Below, one piece after another: positions 55,158-64,000 of a DNA stretch of 64,000 nucleotides. Within the stretch, counting starts at the first letter, position 1, and every line of letters begins with the position of its first letter. Location: positions 1,426,001 to 1,490,000 of the forward strand of contig OY764222.1 of assembly GCA_963668325.1 (NCBI GenBank). The letters are read 5' to 3'. The stretch comes from MPNP01 sp963668325 (GTDB taxonomy: Bacteria > Pseudomonadota > Alphaproteobacteria > Rhodobacterales > Rhodobacteraceae). The notes beneath the pieces were generated by a model. It was not told where the DNA came from. It made no database searches and saw only the letters and a program-made list of their open reading frames with translations. Both the position numbers and the translations under genes were made by a program.

Positions 55158-57467
55158 TTGACTGATAGATTTAATTTGATTGAGATTTCCAGCAGATTCC
55201 TGGATTTCATGCTGGCCTCGTTCCTGTTACTTTCCCCAATGCTATTGCTTGGGTTGTTTTTGGCTGGTTTAATTCATGTATTTATCTCTAAGGAAGCAAT
55301 TCTTAAATGGTTAAAAGATGACAGTCTAAAATCTGTTTCTACAAGTGCTGCATTTGGAGTACCGGTTCCCTTGTGTAGTTGTTCGGTGGTTCCAGTTGTA
55401 AGGGAAATGCGCAAAAAAGGTGCATCCCGGTCATCCTGTATGTCCTTCTTAATTACTGCCCCGGAAACAGGTATTGATTCCATCTTGGTTACAAATGCCT
55501 TTTTTGGGTGGATTGCTGCTATTGCCAGGCCAATAATCAGTTTTATTACGGCAGTTGTTGCGGGTATATTTTGCATCGGACTAATCCGGGACAATAAACA
55601 CGAACCCAAACCCGATGAATCCCACCATGACCATGATCATCACCACCATCATCACCATGGTGATGACTGTGGACACGATCATGGACATAAATCCCTGATG
55701 GGAGGGGATGATTGTTATATTGGGTTAAGAGCCTTCGGTGTCCTTTTGATTGATGGAATTAAGCGGATTTCTTTTCCCAATCTGAAATTGTTCCTTTGGT
55801 TAAAACCTACATTTTATCGAAATGAAGACATCATTGATGTGGGGGGAATCAAAGAGGAGAAAACAGTCCCTGAGCCGAAGGTTATCAATGGATTGACCTT
55901 CAGGAAAGTAACCAGACACATTTTTCATTATGGATTTATTGAAGTTGCGGATGACATATTATTTGCTTTGCTGGTAGGTCTCGCAATTGGAGGTTTTCTT
56001 TTCCTTGCAATCCCTTCCGACCTTGCATCTCGTGAATATGTTCAATGGCTAGCCTATCCGGTAATGGTTCTATTTGCAGTTCCTCTTTATATCTGTGCCT
56101 CAGCCAGTACACCAATTGCAGCAGCCCTTGTGGCAAAGGGTTTCAGCCCTGGTGCAGCATTAATTTTTCTAATGACAGGACCTGCAACAAACACAGGTAC
56201 AATAGCTATAATCTTAAACCAGTTTGGAGCTAGATTTACTTCCATTTATGTCGGCATTGTCATTGTTGTTACTGTTTTGATTGGTATAGCCATTGATCTG
56301 TTGGTAATCTCTTTTGGGTATTCATTGGCAGTAAATCTAGAATCCTCAGACTCAACTCCTATTGCATTGTTACAATGGGGTAGTGCAATCGTTCTGTTGA
56401 GCTTGATTGTGTGGAGATTTAGAGCAGGGGCCCTTAAAACCGGGTACCAGGATATGATGCAGAATCTCCAACACATATTCAGTATGTGGGAGAAAGGTTG
56501 GAGCCGCATTACCCGTGGTAGAGGAATCAGAGGAATATTTTCCTACTCCACACCTATCGGGATAACATTGGGAGGAATAATCGTTGTCCTCTACCTAGCA
56601 TCAGGGTTTACTGTAATTCCACCACAAAGTGTTGGGTATGGCAAATTATTCGGCAAGGTTCATTGGAAAGATCTGCAGCCCGGTTTGCATTATTTGGCAC
56701 CAACTCCATTTGCCAAAGTGGATAAATGGCCTGTAAGAGAGGTCAAATCAATTATGTCAGATATGCCGTCAGAATTTTTTGCTGGCGATTTAAACCTTCT
56801 CACAATAAGGGTGAATATCCAGTATCGTGTGGTTGATCCCTATGTATACCATTACAAGGTTAGCAATCCCGTGGGTGTTATGACCAATATCGTAGAGGAA
56901 AATATAAGGCAATTTGTTTCAGCACGGGGTCTTGAACCCTTGCTTAATACTCACCGGGTAGAATTCGAAAATGACATTGCTGAACATTTAAAATCTGAAA
57001 TCAATAACGGGGATAATTTAACCCTGGGCAGTGTTGAGTTGGTTAAGGCAAATCTGTTGAGTGTCCAGCCAATTGATGAAACAATGTTCGCATTTCGTGA
57101 AGTTTCGAGCGCACAAGAGGATAAGGAACGCTTAATTGCTACTGCACAGAGGTTTCTTGTCTGGTTGACGCCTCTAGCCCACGGTAATTCATTCTTTGAA
57201 ATCAAACAGGCTGAAGGAAGATCTTACAGAAATGTAACTGTTTCCGCAGCGGAAGCTGATGCAATTATTGAAATTTCTGAATCTGTAAAGACAGCTCCTG
57301 ATGTTCTAAGAAATATGTTGTGGCGAGAAAAACTGGAAACAGCCTTGGCTGGCAGATCAAAAATCTTGGTACCTGATGAGGAGAGCTTGAATAATATCGT
57401 AATCTGGAAAAACAATTCACCAATCTCTGGTTCAGGTGAATCACATTCGGGGGATGGGCATCAATAA
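55158..57467 (+). CDS. SO_0444-type metal permease fused to an SPFH (HflK-like) domain
   Basis: This 769-residue protein joins two modules. Residues 1-440 are a permease of the SO_0444/UPF0718 type: PVPLCSCSVVPVV with Cys73 and Cys75, FLITAPETGIDS, ASTPIAAALVAKGFSPGAAL and GPATNT (341-346), with about eight membrane helices. A cytoplasmic or periplasmic loop at 156-177 holds a dense histidine cluster with Asp and Cys171, a likely metal-binding site. A further helix (468-486) leads to an SPFH domain (488 to about 730; PPQSVGYGKLFGKVHWKDLQPG). SO_0444 relatives are linked to Cu/Zn efflux. The fusion is unusual. Stop overlaps the next start by 1 nt. Confidence 0.9.
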   Translation: MTDRFNLIEISSRFLDFMLASFLLLSPMLLLGLFLAGLIHVFISKEAILKWLKDDSLKSVSTSAAFGVPVPLCSCSVVPVVREMRKKGASRSSCMSFLITAPETGIDSILVTNAFFGWIAAIARPIISFITAVVAGIFCIGLIRDNKHEPKPDESHHDHDHHHHHHHGDDCGHDHGHKSLMGGDDCYIGLRAFGVLLIDGIKRISFPNLKLFLWLKPTFYRNEDIIDVGGIKEEKTVPEPKVINGLTFRKVTRHIFHYGFIEVADDILFALLVGLAIGGFLFLAIPSDLASREYVQWLAYPVMVLFAVPLYICASASTPIAAALVAKGFSPGAALIFLMTGPATNTGTIAIILNQFGARFTSIYVGIVIVVTVLIGIAIDLLVISFGYSLAVNLESSDSTPIALLQWGSAIVLLSLIVWRFRAGALKTGYQDMMQNLQHIFSMWEKGWSRITRGRGIRGIFSYSTPIGITLGGIIVVLYLASGFTVIPPQSVGYGKLFGKVHWKDLQPGLHYLAPTPFAKVDKWPVREVKSIMSDMPSEFFAGDLNLLTIRVNIQYRVVDPYVYHYKVSNPVGVMTNIVEENIRQFVSARGLEPLLNTHRVEFENDIAEHLKSEINNGDNLTLGSVELVKANLLSVQPIDETMFAFREVSSAQEDKERLIATAQRFLVWLTPLAHGNSFFEIKQAEGRSYRNVTVSAAEADAIIEISESVKTAPDVLRNMLWREKLETALAGRSKILVPDEESLNNIVIWKNNSPISGSGESHSGDGHQ

Positions 57468-58360
57468 TGAGTGTTGTACGAAAATGGATTTACGCAGCAA
57501 TTGCTCTTTTGGCGGTTGGAGCAATTATATACAGTTGTGTATTTACTATTCATGAAACTCAAAAGGGGGTGTTAACCACTTTTGGTAAGATTCAACTGCC
57601 AATCAGGGAACCAGGTTTGCACTTCAAGTGGCCAACGCCGATTTCCAAAGTTTATAAGGTAGACCTACGAACACAAACTTTAACAGGAATGCCAGTTGAA
57701 TTGATCACTAATGATCAACAAAATATTCTGGTTGACGGGTATTTATTCTGGCGAATTAAAGATCCCATTCTCTTTATTGAAGCGGTTCGAACGAAACAAA
57801 GGGCCGAGGAAAGATTAACCGACCTTTATTTTTCAACCATCGGTATAGTAGTCAGTAATAAATCACGTGAGAATTTTATTGGCCTTGGTTTACTTCATGA
57901 GGATTTACAAAGAACGTCCCGCGAAATTTATAATCGAATTGCACCGATCACACTTTCAAATTACGGAATAGAACTCCAGCAAGCTGGAATAGTTGAATAC
58001 ACATTACCCCCGGAAAACCGTCCAAGTGTGATTCAACGTATGGTCTCAGAACGGGCCAGGTTGGCGGCAAGATATCGTAGTGAGGGAGAAGAAGCAGCTA
58101 TTCGCATTGAAGCCCTGGCGGTTAGTGAACATGAGAAAATTTTGGCTGATGCTCATGCCGAAGCAACCAGAATTTTGGGTAAGGCTGAAGCAACTGCCAT
58201 GGCTGAGTTAGGTAAGGCTTACAATAAAGATCCCGAGTTCTATAAGTTTATCCGAGCCTTGGATAGCTATGATTTGATTATTGATGAACAGACTACTCTG
58301 ATTTTACCAACTGAGAATGAATTGTTTAAGTATCTTGACAGCAATGAAATTCCTGAATGA
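57467..58360 (+). CDS. SPFH domain protein, HflC-like
   Basis: This 297-residue protein has one N-terminal membrane helix (about 8-28) followed by an SPFH/band 7 domain (HETQKGVLTTFGKIQLPIREPGLHFKWP) and a helical C-terminal part rich in A and E (SEGEEAAIRIEALAVSEHEK, ADAHAEATRILGKAEATAMAEL), as in HflC. Classic HflKC regulates the protease FtsH, but ftsH and hflX are absent here and the gene is translationally coupled to the permease fusion, so it probably serves that permease. Confidence 0.9.
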   Translation: MSVVRKWIYAAIALLAVGAIIYSCVFTIHETQKGVLTTFGKIQLPIREPGLHFKWPTPISKVYKVDLRTQTLTGMPVELITNDQQNILVDGYLFWRIKDPILFIEAVRTKQRAEERLTDLYFSTIGIVVSNKSRENFIGLGLLHEDLQRTSREIYNRIAPITLSNYGIELQQAGIVEYTLPPENRPSVIQRMVSERARLAARYRSEGEEAAIRIEALAVSEHEKILADAHAEATRILGKAEATAMAELGKAYNKDPEFYKFIRALDSYDLIIDEQTTLILPTENELFKYLDSNEIPE

Positions 58361-58375
58361 TTTTGGTTCAAGTCA

Positions 58376-59716
58376 ATGAATGAACAACAACAAATTCCCC
58401 GTAGTACCAAGATAATCTACGAGGTTTTTGATCTTGGGGCCAGGATCGGAATGACTAGGATCATTTGGACCTTGGTTGTCATAATATTAACCCTAATACT
58501 TGCTAGTGGTATATACACAGTAAAGAAGGAAGAACAAGGAGTTCTAACCCGTTTTGGCCGATTGATTGATGCTGAAGTCAACCCAGGGATTCATTACAGA
58601 ATTCCATTTATTGACGAAGTAAACATCAGACCTATTAAGAGAATTACTCGGGACCGGGTGGCTAGTATTGAAGAAGGTAAGGTAAACTTTTCCATTTTGT
58701 CAGGTGATACTAACCTGATAGAAGTCGATATAATCTTTCAATACAAAATCAAAAATTTGAAGGACTACCTTTTCTCGACAGTGGATCCTGTTGCAATACT
58801 GAAATTGAGCATCAGAGAAGGGGTGGTTGAGTTTTTTGGGAACAATTTTATTGACCTCATTCTGACAAGTAATCGGAACATTATTGAAAATAACCTGTAC
58901 GATGATTCAGTAAAATACGTTGAGAGTTTGAATGTAGGTCTGGAACTTTTGTCTCTGACGATCGTTGATATCCGTCCTATTGAGGAAGCTTTACCTGCTT
59001 TCCGAGATGTCAGCGATGCCGTAACGGAAAGGGTTCGAGTAATCAGTGATGCCCAAAGAAGATATGACAGAGTGGTTGCACATTCCCGAGGGCAGGCTGA
59101 AGCTGTGGTTTTGGATGCCCACGCAAGGGGCAGATTAAGGGTTGAACAGGCTGGGGCCAATGCAACGGCTTTTGAGGCATTACTGGAAGAATATCGCCGG
59201 GAACCAGAACAGGTAGCAATTACTAGATACTGGAATCGGATGAGAACAATATTCGACGTTGCCAAATTGGCAGCTGCCAATCCAAGTGACAATGCTACAA
59301 TTGCAATAAACCTGATTGATGGTGTTGGTAGTGCTCCACCATTACGATTTAGAGCTGGCGAGAAAACAAAAACCACAACTTCAGCTTCCGGCGAAAGTTT
59401 GGATAGGCCCTTATATTCGACAGCTATCCCAAGTTCACCTGATTCTTATACGACAGTAAACGAAGATAAGCATCTCATAAGCGGTAGATTTCATAATTAT
59501 CAAACAGAGCGTGACCACATGAGGATTGCCAATATCAGATCATTGATATTTGACACACCCTTAATCTTTCCTCATGGAGGTGGTGTGGAGGCTGAGGCTC
59601 AAGCTGCTGATAAACCAATGATAGAAAAATTAGCAACTGGAAATGTGAACGAAGGTGCATCTTCAACCACCATTATTCAAAATGAATCTGAACAGCCAAC
59701 AGAAAGCAGTAAATAA
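58376..59716 (+). CDS. SPFH domain protein, HflK-like, with extended C-terminus
   Basis: This 446-residue protein has a membrane helix (about 24-48) and an HflK-like SPFH domain (KKEEQGVLTRFGRLIDAEVNPGIHYRIPF; later VVAHSRGQAEAVVLDAHARGRLRVEQA and EEYRREPEQVAITRYWNRM). The last 110 residues (after about 335) are low in structure, T/S/A-rich and not part of the family. It follows the HflC-like gene after 15 bp. Together with the fused SPFH domain upstream, three different SPFH domains are encoded in a row and may form a mixed ring. The ATG start has no clear ribosome site. Confidence 0.9.
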   Translation: MNEQQQIPRSTKIIYEVFDLGARIGMTRIIWTLVVIILTLILASGIYTVKKEEQGVLTRFGRLIDAEVNPGIHYRIPFIDEVNIRPIKRITRDRVASIEEGKVNFSILSGDTNLIEVDIIFQYKIKNLKDYLFSTVDPVAILKLSIREGVVEFFGNNFIDLILTSNRNIIENNLYDDSVKYVESLNVGLELLSLTIVDIRPIEEALPAFRDVSDAVTERVRVISDAQRRYDRVVAHSRGQAEAVVLDAHARGRLRVEQAGANATAFEALLEEYRREPEQVAITRYWNRMRTIFDVAKLAAANPSDNATIAINLIDGVGSAPPLRFRAGEKTKTTTSASGESLDRPLYSTAIPSSPDSYTTVNEDKHLISGRFHNYQTERDHMRIANIRSLIFDTPLIFPHGGGVEAEAQAADKPMIEKLATGNVNEGASSTTIIQNESEQPTESSK

Positions 59717-59762
59717 AGTTATGGTTATTGGTTTGTTTCATAATTCAAGGATTTCTTTTTGG

Positions 59763-60938
59763 ATGGGTAAGCCATTTGGAATTTTTCGCTCGAATGTTTT
59801 GGCTTGGTTGAGTTTACTCCTCCTTATGCCATTAAATTTATTTGCCTATCCCGGAATTTATGAAGATAGGATTGTATTTGGTCAAAGTGCAGCATTTACC
59901 GGACCAAATCAAATTTTGGGATTAAACTATCGTTTGGGGATTCTTGCTGCATTTGAGGAGAAAAACAGAGAAGGAGGAATCGGAGGAAGAGCCCTTGAAC
60001 TCTTTTCTCTGGATGATGCATACGAATCGGATCTTGCCTCCAGAAATGCTGAAAAATTTACCGAAGAAAATAATGTATTTGCTGTAATAGGTGGAGTTGG
60101 AACCCCTACAGCAAAGCGTCTTGTACCAGTACTTCGTGAAGCCAAGATTCCCTTTATTGGTCCACTAACCGGAGCAAATTTTCTAAATGATGAAGAATAT
60201 TCGACAAATGTCGTCAATATTCGTGCTTCATATCATGATGAATTACGTGTCCTTGTAGATCACTTTATTCATGATCTCGGTTTCTCAAGATTCGGTATTA
60301 TTTATCAGGAAGATGCTTTTGGCCAATCTGTTTATTCGGATTTAAAACTAGTTCTGGACCGATTTAACTTACCTATTTTAGCCCGAGCCACATTTTCCAG
60401 AAACTCGCATGCTGTTCATGGAGGATTGTTTACCTTTTCCAAAGCAGATCTTGATGCTATCTTTGTAATTGGGACGTATACGACAAATTCTGAAATAATT
60501 AACCTGTCTAATTCGCTTGGGCATGATTTTGTAATTGCAAATCTTTCATTTGTTATTTCGGATGAGTTAAAAGCCCGACTGAATAAGGCCAGTGAAAGCA
60601 TATTTGTAACGGAAGTTGTGCCAGATCCTTTCGATGAAGCATATCCAATTACAGCAAGGTATCGTCAAGCCTTGAACAATCCAGATTTGGAAGAGAATTT
60701 TACAAATCAAGGACAAGATTTTGAAATATCAGCTAATGAGGTTTCTCTTGAAGGATATATACTAGGGCGCTTTGTTATTGAAACATTGGAACGTATGGAA
60801 GGTAACTTTACCAGAGAGAATTTTATGGAGGTTGCTTTAACCCCGGGAACCGTTGACTTGGATGGTTGGATTTTGGACTTCCAAGAGGGTTCTAACTCTG
60901 GAAATGATTACATAAGGTTAACCAATTTTGAAGACTAG
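59763..60938 (+). CDS. Periplasmic LIV-type ABC substrate-binding protein, orphan
   Basis: This 391-residue protein is a type 1 periplasmic binding protein of the LivJ/urea/branched-chain amino acid group: FGQSAAFTGPNQILGLNYRLGI, EEKNREGGIGGRALELFSLDD, FAVIGGVGTPTAKRLVPVL and FGIIYQEDAFGQSVYSDL. ATG 59763 opens a clear signal peptide (MGKPFGIFRSNVLAWLSLLL, cleavage near LFAY); the frame is open back to 59655, overlapping the previous gene. No ABC permease or ATPase gene is nearby, so it may act as a sensor or ligand-delivery partner of the SPFH/permease complex (inference). Confidence 0.88.
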   Translation: MGKPFGIFRSNVLAWLSLLLLMPLNLFAYPGIYEDRIVFGQSAAFTGPNQILGLNYRLGILAAFEEKNREGGIGGRALELFSLDDAYESDLASRNAEKFTEENNVFAVIGGVGTPTAKRLVPVLREAKIPFIGPLTGANFLNDEEYSTNVVNIRASYHDELRVLVDHFIHDLGFSRFGIIYQEDAFGQSVYSDLKLVLDRFNLPILARATFSRNSHAVHGGLFTFSKADLDAIFVIGTYTTNSEIINLSNSLGHDFVIANLSFVISDELKARLNKASESIFVTEVVPDPFDEAYPITARYRQALNNPDLEENFTNQGQDFEISANEVSLEGYILGRFVIETLERMEGNFTRENFMEVALTPGTVDLDGWILDFQEGSNSGNDYIRLTNFED

Positions 60939-60959
60939 GGATATAGTGAAAGATAGCCT

Positions 60960-61454
60960 ATGAGAAAGCTGGAAGACTTTACCCAGGAGGAAACCGGTGA
61001 AGAATGGTTACGCGAGGTCTATAAGGTTGTAGCCCGGCGCCGTGGAATCATGTTCCGTATGGTTGCCGAAACTGTCAGAATCTTATTGCTGGGCAATGCA
61101 GGTGGCGCTGCCTTGATTATAGGCTTTATGAGTTCTTCAACAATCCAGATTGCTGAAACGCCCGTATATCATTATTTGTCCCTATCGGGCTTAATGGTAT
61201 TCGCCATAGGGACTTTAACCGCTGCTCTCACAATGTTTCTTGTAACGGTGGTTTCAATTCAGGAAGCCCATGGCAATGAAACTGGTTTGAGGATGTTTGT
61301 TGAAGGTCAAATAGATCGTTCACAAGTATTGTTTTCGGTGGATCAAAGAGCATTCCGGGTAGCTGACTGGTCTACTTTTGCAGGAATTATTTCTTCCGCT
61401 TGTTTCCTTTTGGGGGGACTGGTTTGTATCGTCTTGATAGCTCTGTTTTTCTAA
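60960..61454 (+). CDS. Small membrane protein, unknown
   Basis: This 164-residue protein has a charged N-terminus (EDFTQEETGEEWLREVYKVVARRRG) and three to four membrane segments (about 42-58, 72-102, 140-163). I recognise no family. It starts 21 bp after the binding-protein stop on the same strand and seems to end the operon. Confidence 0.75.
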   Translation: MRKLEDFTQEETGEEWLREVYKVVARRRGIMFRMVAETVRILLLGNAGGAALIIGFMSSSTIQIAETPVYHYLSLSGLMVFAIGTLTAALTMFLVTVVSIQEAHGNETGLRMFVEGQIDRSQVLFSVDQRAFRVADWSTFAGIISSACFLLGGLVCIVLIALFF

Positions 61455-61711
61455 ACAATCGGTTTATGAGCAGTAAATAATTGCAAGAGTAAACCACTTG
61501 AACGGTGAGTGAATTACCTCCGTATTTTTGACTTCCAAGATATGTTTTGTAGAAAACCTGCTGAAGTTGTGGTCCTCCCATTAAATTGAGGTGTTACAAT
61601 CACCCTTTTTTGTTTAACTCAGTAACGGCGATTTATAATGGGGCATACATCCCCGAATGATAGAAAAATAATTTTCAACTCTACTGTCGTTTCATACAAA
61701 CTGTTAACTTG

Positions 61712-61733
61712 ATTATGCCGATATCGGTATAAT
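61712..61733. promoter_or_regulatory. Near-perfect 22-bp palindrome between convergent genes
   Basis: ATTATGCCGAT is followed at once by ATCGGTATAAT, its inverse with one mismatch. It lies 11 bp after the clpA stop. With no loop and no T-run it looks more like a protein-binding site than a terminator; its role is unknown. The rest of 61455-61744 shows nothing else. Confidence 0.35.
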
Positions 61734-61744
61734 CTGGATAACAG

Positions 61745-64000
61745 TTATTTAGCCGAGGTGAGTAATGGTACCTTGGTTACAGATGATTTTTTCTTCTTAG
61801 GAGGAAAGATTTTAAAAGCCAATTTGTCTTTCTTGAGATCAATCATGATTTTTCCACCCTTCTGCAACTTCCCAAAGAGTATTTCATCAGCCAAGGGCTT
61901 TTTGATTTCTTCCTGGATTAATCTTGCGAGTGGTCGAGCCCCCATTTTGGTATCATAGCCTTTTTTGCCAAGCCATGCTGAGGCTTTGTCACTGATTTCT
62001 ATCTGGATATTCCGTTCAATTAACTGGCCTTCCAATTGTGTAATGAATTTCTGAACAACCTTAATAACAGTTTCTGGCCCTAGGGCTTTGAAACTGATTA
62101 CGGCATCAAGTCGGTTACGAAATTCTGGCGGAAACAGTTTGTCGATGGCAATTTTATCTTCACCCTCCCTGGAATCCCTATCGAAACCGACGGCACTCTT
62201 TTCCAATTCAACCGCTCCAGCATTGGTGGTCATAATCAGTATGGAGTTTCTGAAATCAACAGTACGTCCGCTGTGATCAGTTAATTTACCATAATCCATA
62301 ACCTGAAGCAGTATATTGGATACATCAGGATGGGCCTTTTCAATTTCATCCAGTAGAACGACACTGTGAGGATTTTCATCAACCCCATCAGTAAGTAGGC
62401 CACCCTGTTCGAAACCGATATATCCTGGGGGGGCACCAATCAGGCGAGACACGGCATGCTTTTCCATGAACTCCGACATGTCGAACCGTAGCAGTTTTGC
62501 GCCTAGGTTCTCCGCCAATTGTCTGGCAACCTCAGTTTTTCCTACCCCAGTGGGTCCAGCAAATAAATAGGATCCAACCGGTTTTTCCTGTTCTCTCAGA
62601 CCAGCTCGGCTTAATTTGATGGCACCCGCTAGGGCAGAAATGGCAGGATCTTGTCCAAACACGACAATTTTCAGGTTCTTCTCCAAATCACTTAGAACAA
62701 CTGAATCAGACCTTGATAATTTCTTGGAAGGTACTCTGGCAATTGCTGCAAAAGTGTCTTCAATATCACCAACACTTATGGTTTTTCGGATCTTCGACTG
62801 GGCACGCAGCCTGTTGGAAGCACCTGCTTCGTCAATAATATCTATGGCCTTGTCCGGGAATTTGCGGTTGTTGATATATCGTGCAGATAGTTTGACGGTG
62901 GATTTTAATGCCTCATTGGTATATCGGACCGAATGATGACTCTCTAATTTGGGTTTAATGCCCTTCAAAATTTGAAAGGTTTCGTCTTCAGTGGGCTCAA
63001 CAACATCAATTTTCTGAAACCTTCGGGACAGAGCCCGATCTTTTTCAAAATGCTGTTTGAAATCCTTGTGAGTTGTTGAACCGATACATTTCAGAGATCC
63101 ATCTTGGAGATTTGGCTTCAATAGATTGGAGGCATCCATTGAACCATTGCTCGTAGCACCGGCACCAACGAGGGTATGTACTTCATCAATGAACAAGGCA
63201 GATCTTTGCTTTCTTTTCAATTCCTTAAGTATATTGGAAAGTCTTTCCTCGAAATCCCCCCTATATCTGGTCCCAGCCAATAAAGCTCCCATATTGAGGG
63301 AGTAGATGGTAAATCCCTCCAATATCTCAGGTACATTACCCTGGGCAATTCTTAAAGCCATGCCCTCAACGATTGTAGTTTTACCCACACCCGGGTCACC
63401 AACCAGGAGGGGATTATTCTTGTTTCTTCTTAACAAGGTCTGAAAGCAACGCTTAACTTCTGTTTCACGGCCCACCAAGGGGTCGGTTTTGCCCTGCTTT
63501 GCCTTTTCCACCAGGTTGATACAAAACTGACCGAGGGCAGTTTTCTTAACATCACCTTTATCCAGTTTCCGTTTAACAAAAGTTTTGGACTTCGGCGAAA
63601 CGGTCGGGTTCATTTCTCTTGAACCATCAGTCACCTTATGCTTGGTTATTCCATGGGATAGATATCTGGTTAAATCGTATCTGGTCAGTCCGACATTCTC
63701 TAGAACATTTCGAGCATGGCTATGGCGTTCTGAAAATATCGCCAACAATACATCCACACCTGTAACTATGTCAGTACGACCTGCTCCTTGGACATGAATC
63801 GTAGCTCTGTTTAAGACCTTTTCGAAACCGGTTGTTGGGGAAAGTGGTCGAACAGTACCCTCTGTATCGTCCTTGAAGTTGAGTAATTGTTCTGTTTCAG
63901 CATCCTTGTAAAGGAATTTAAAGACCTTTGCCCTAATAATATTAGGGTTTATTCCACAGGCTTTGATTGCTTCCGAGGCAGGAGGATCATCCAACAGAGC
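61745..64000 (-). CDS. clpA: ATP-dependent Clp protease ATP-binding subunit ClpA, N-terminus off the window
   Basis: About 750 residues are seen; the start lies beyond the right edge, since the first visible residues (DDPPASEAIKACGIN) are the middle of the Clp N domain. Both AAA+ modules are present: GDPGVGKTTIVEG with ALFIDEVHTLVGAG, and AGPTGVGKTEVARQ with VVLLDEIEKAHPDV. The short middle region without a ClpB-type coiled coil and the order of motifs mark ClpA. The ClpP-docking loop reads SAVGFDRD in place of the E. coli IGL type. It unfolds proteins for ClpP degradation. Confidence 0.95.
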   Translation of the reverse strand, partial: ALLDDPPASEAIKACGINPNIIRAKVFKFLYKDAETEQLLNFKDDTEGTVRPLSPTTGFEKVLNRATIHVQGAGRTDIVTGVDVLLAIFSERHSHARNVLENVGLTRYDLTRYLSHGITKHKVTDGSREMNPTVSPKSKTFVKRKLDKGDVKKTALGQFCINLVEKAKQGKTDPLVGRETEVKRCFQTLLRRNKNNPLLVGDPGVGKTTIVEGMALRIAQGNVPEILEGFTIYSLNMGALLAGTRYRGDFEERLSNILKELKRKQRSALFIDEVHTLVGAGATSNGSMDASNLLKPNLQDGSLKCIGSTTHKDFKQHFEKDRALSRRFQKIDVVEPTEDETFQILKGIKPKLESHHSVRYTNEALKSTVKLSARYINNRKFPDKAIDIIDEAGASNRLRAQSKIRKTISVGDIEDTFAAIARVPSKKLSRSDSVVLSDLEKNLKIVVFGQDPAISALAGAIKLSRAGLREQEKPVGSYLFAGPTGVGKTEVARQLAENLGAKLLRFDMSEFMEKHAVSRLIGAPPGYIGFEQGGLLTDGVDENPHSVVLLDEIEKAHPDVSNILLQVMDYGKLTDHSGRTVDFRNSILIMTTNAGAVELEKSAVGFDRDSREGEDKIAIDKLFPPEFRNRLDAVISFKALGPETVIKVVQKFITQLEGQLIERNIQIEISDKASAWLGKKGYDTKMGARPLARLIQEEIKKPLADEILFGKLQKGGKIMIDLKKDKLAFKIFPPKKKKSSVTKVPLLTSAK

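Noticed and set aside
57467..59716. Housekeeping hflC/hflK pair
   Set aside because: Normal hflKC lie near hflX or hfq and act with ftsH; these are coupled to a permease-SPFH fusion, in the order C then K, and the HflK-like protein has an unusual tail.

Overview
The window looks like an AT-leaning alphaproteobacterial chromosome. The evidence is the clustering fsa - DUF484 - xerC divergent from priA, the tyrC / DUF2125 / ChaC group, a MotA/ExbB-like protein with a separate coiled-coil OmpA-like partner, a phasin gene behind TGC-rich PhaR-like boxes, and several TRAP and cox genes. Many genes start with TTG behind a good Shine-Dalgarno sequence. I found no tRNA, rRNA or CRISPR array.

Layout. 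1-1.7 kb: the end of a TRAP/TAXI uptake operon on the minus strand. 2.5-4.1 kb: a Uma2-type nuclease and a MaoC hydratase. 4.2-12.8 kb: a complete aerobic CO-dehydrogenase-type molybdenum hydroxylase operon (coxD, coxE, an XdhC-like gene, a molybdopterin-binding gene, coxS, coxL, coxM). Its large subunit carries the form II loop, so the true substrate is open. 12.8-28 kb: mostly housekeeping genes (Ada-like methyltransferase, nth, xerC, fsa, priA, tyrC, purH). 28-34 kb: transporters, including a second TRAP operon with unusually large permease subunits. 34-40 kb: the coiled-coil OmpA-like protein with a 210-bp in-gene tandem repeat, RecD2 and a phasin.

40.2-54.8 kb is an insertion-sequence-rich island of mostly broken genes. 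A P-loop ATPase gene is split exactly inside its Walker A motif by a 2.65-kb IS4/Tn5-type element with perfect 28-bp ends and a 9-bp target duplication; its transposase carries a DruA-like (DUF4338) N-terminal region. A decayed IS1380 copy holds a 157-bp MITE and a full IS1182-type element side by side, separated and flanked by three copies of the same 6-bp target. An ISNCY-type element, a partial tandem copy of a PhyH dioxygenase gene, and several frameshifted or truncated gene remnants fill the rest.

55.1-61.5 kb holds the most unusual set: five co-directional genes encoding a metal-type permease with a histidine-rich loop fused to an SPFH (HflK-like) domain, two more separate SPFH proteins (HflC-like and HflK-like), an orphan periplasmic LIV-type binding protein and a small membrane protein. 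I propose this as a candidate undescribed membrane system, possibly metal transport organised by SPFH scaffolds. The window closes inside clpA on the minus strand.
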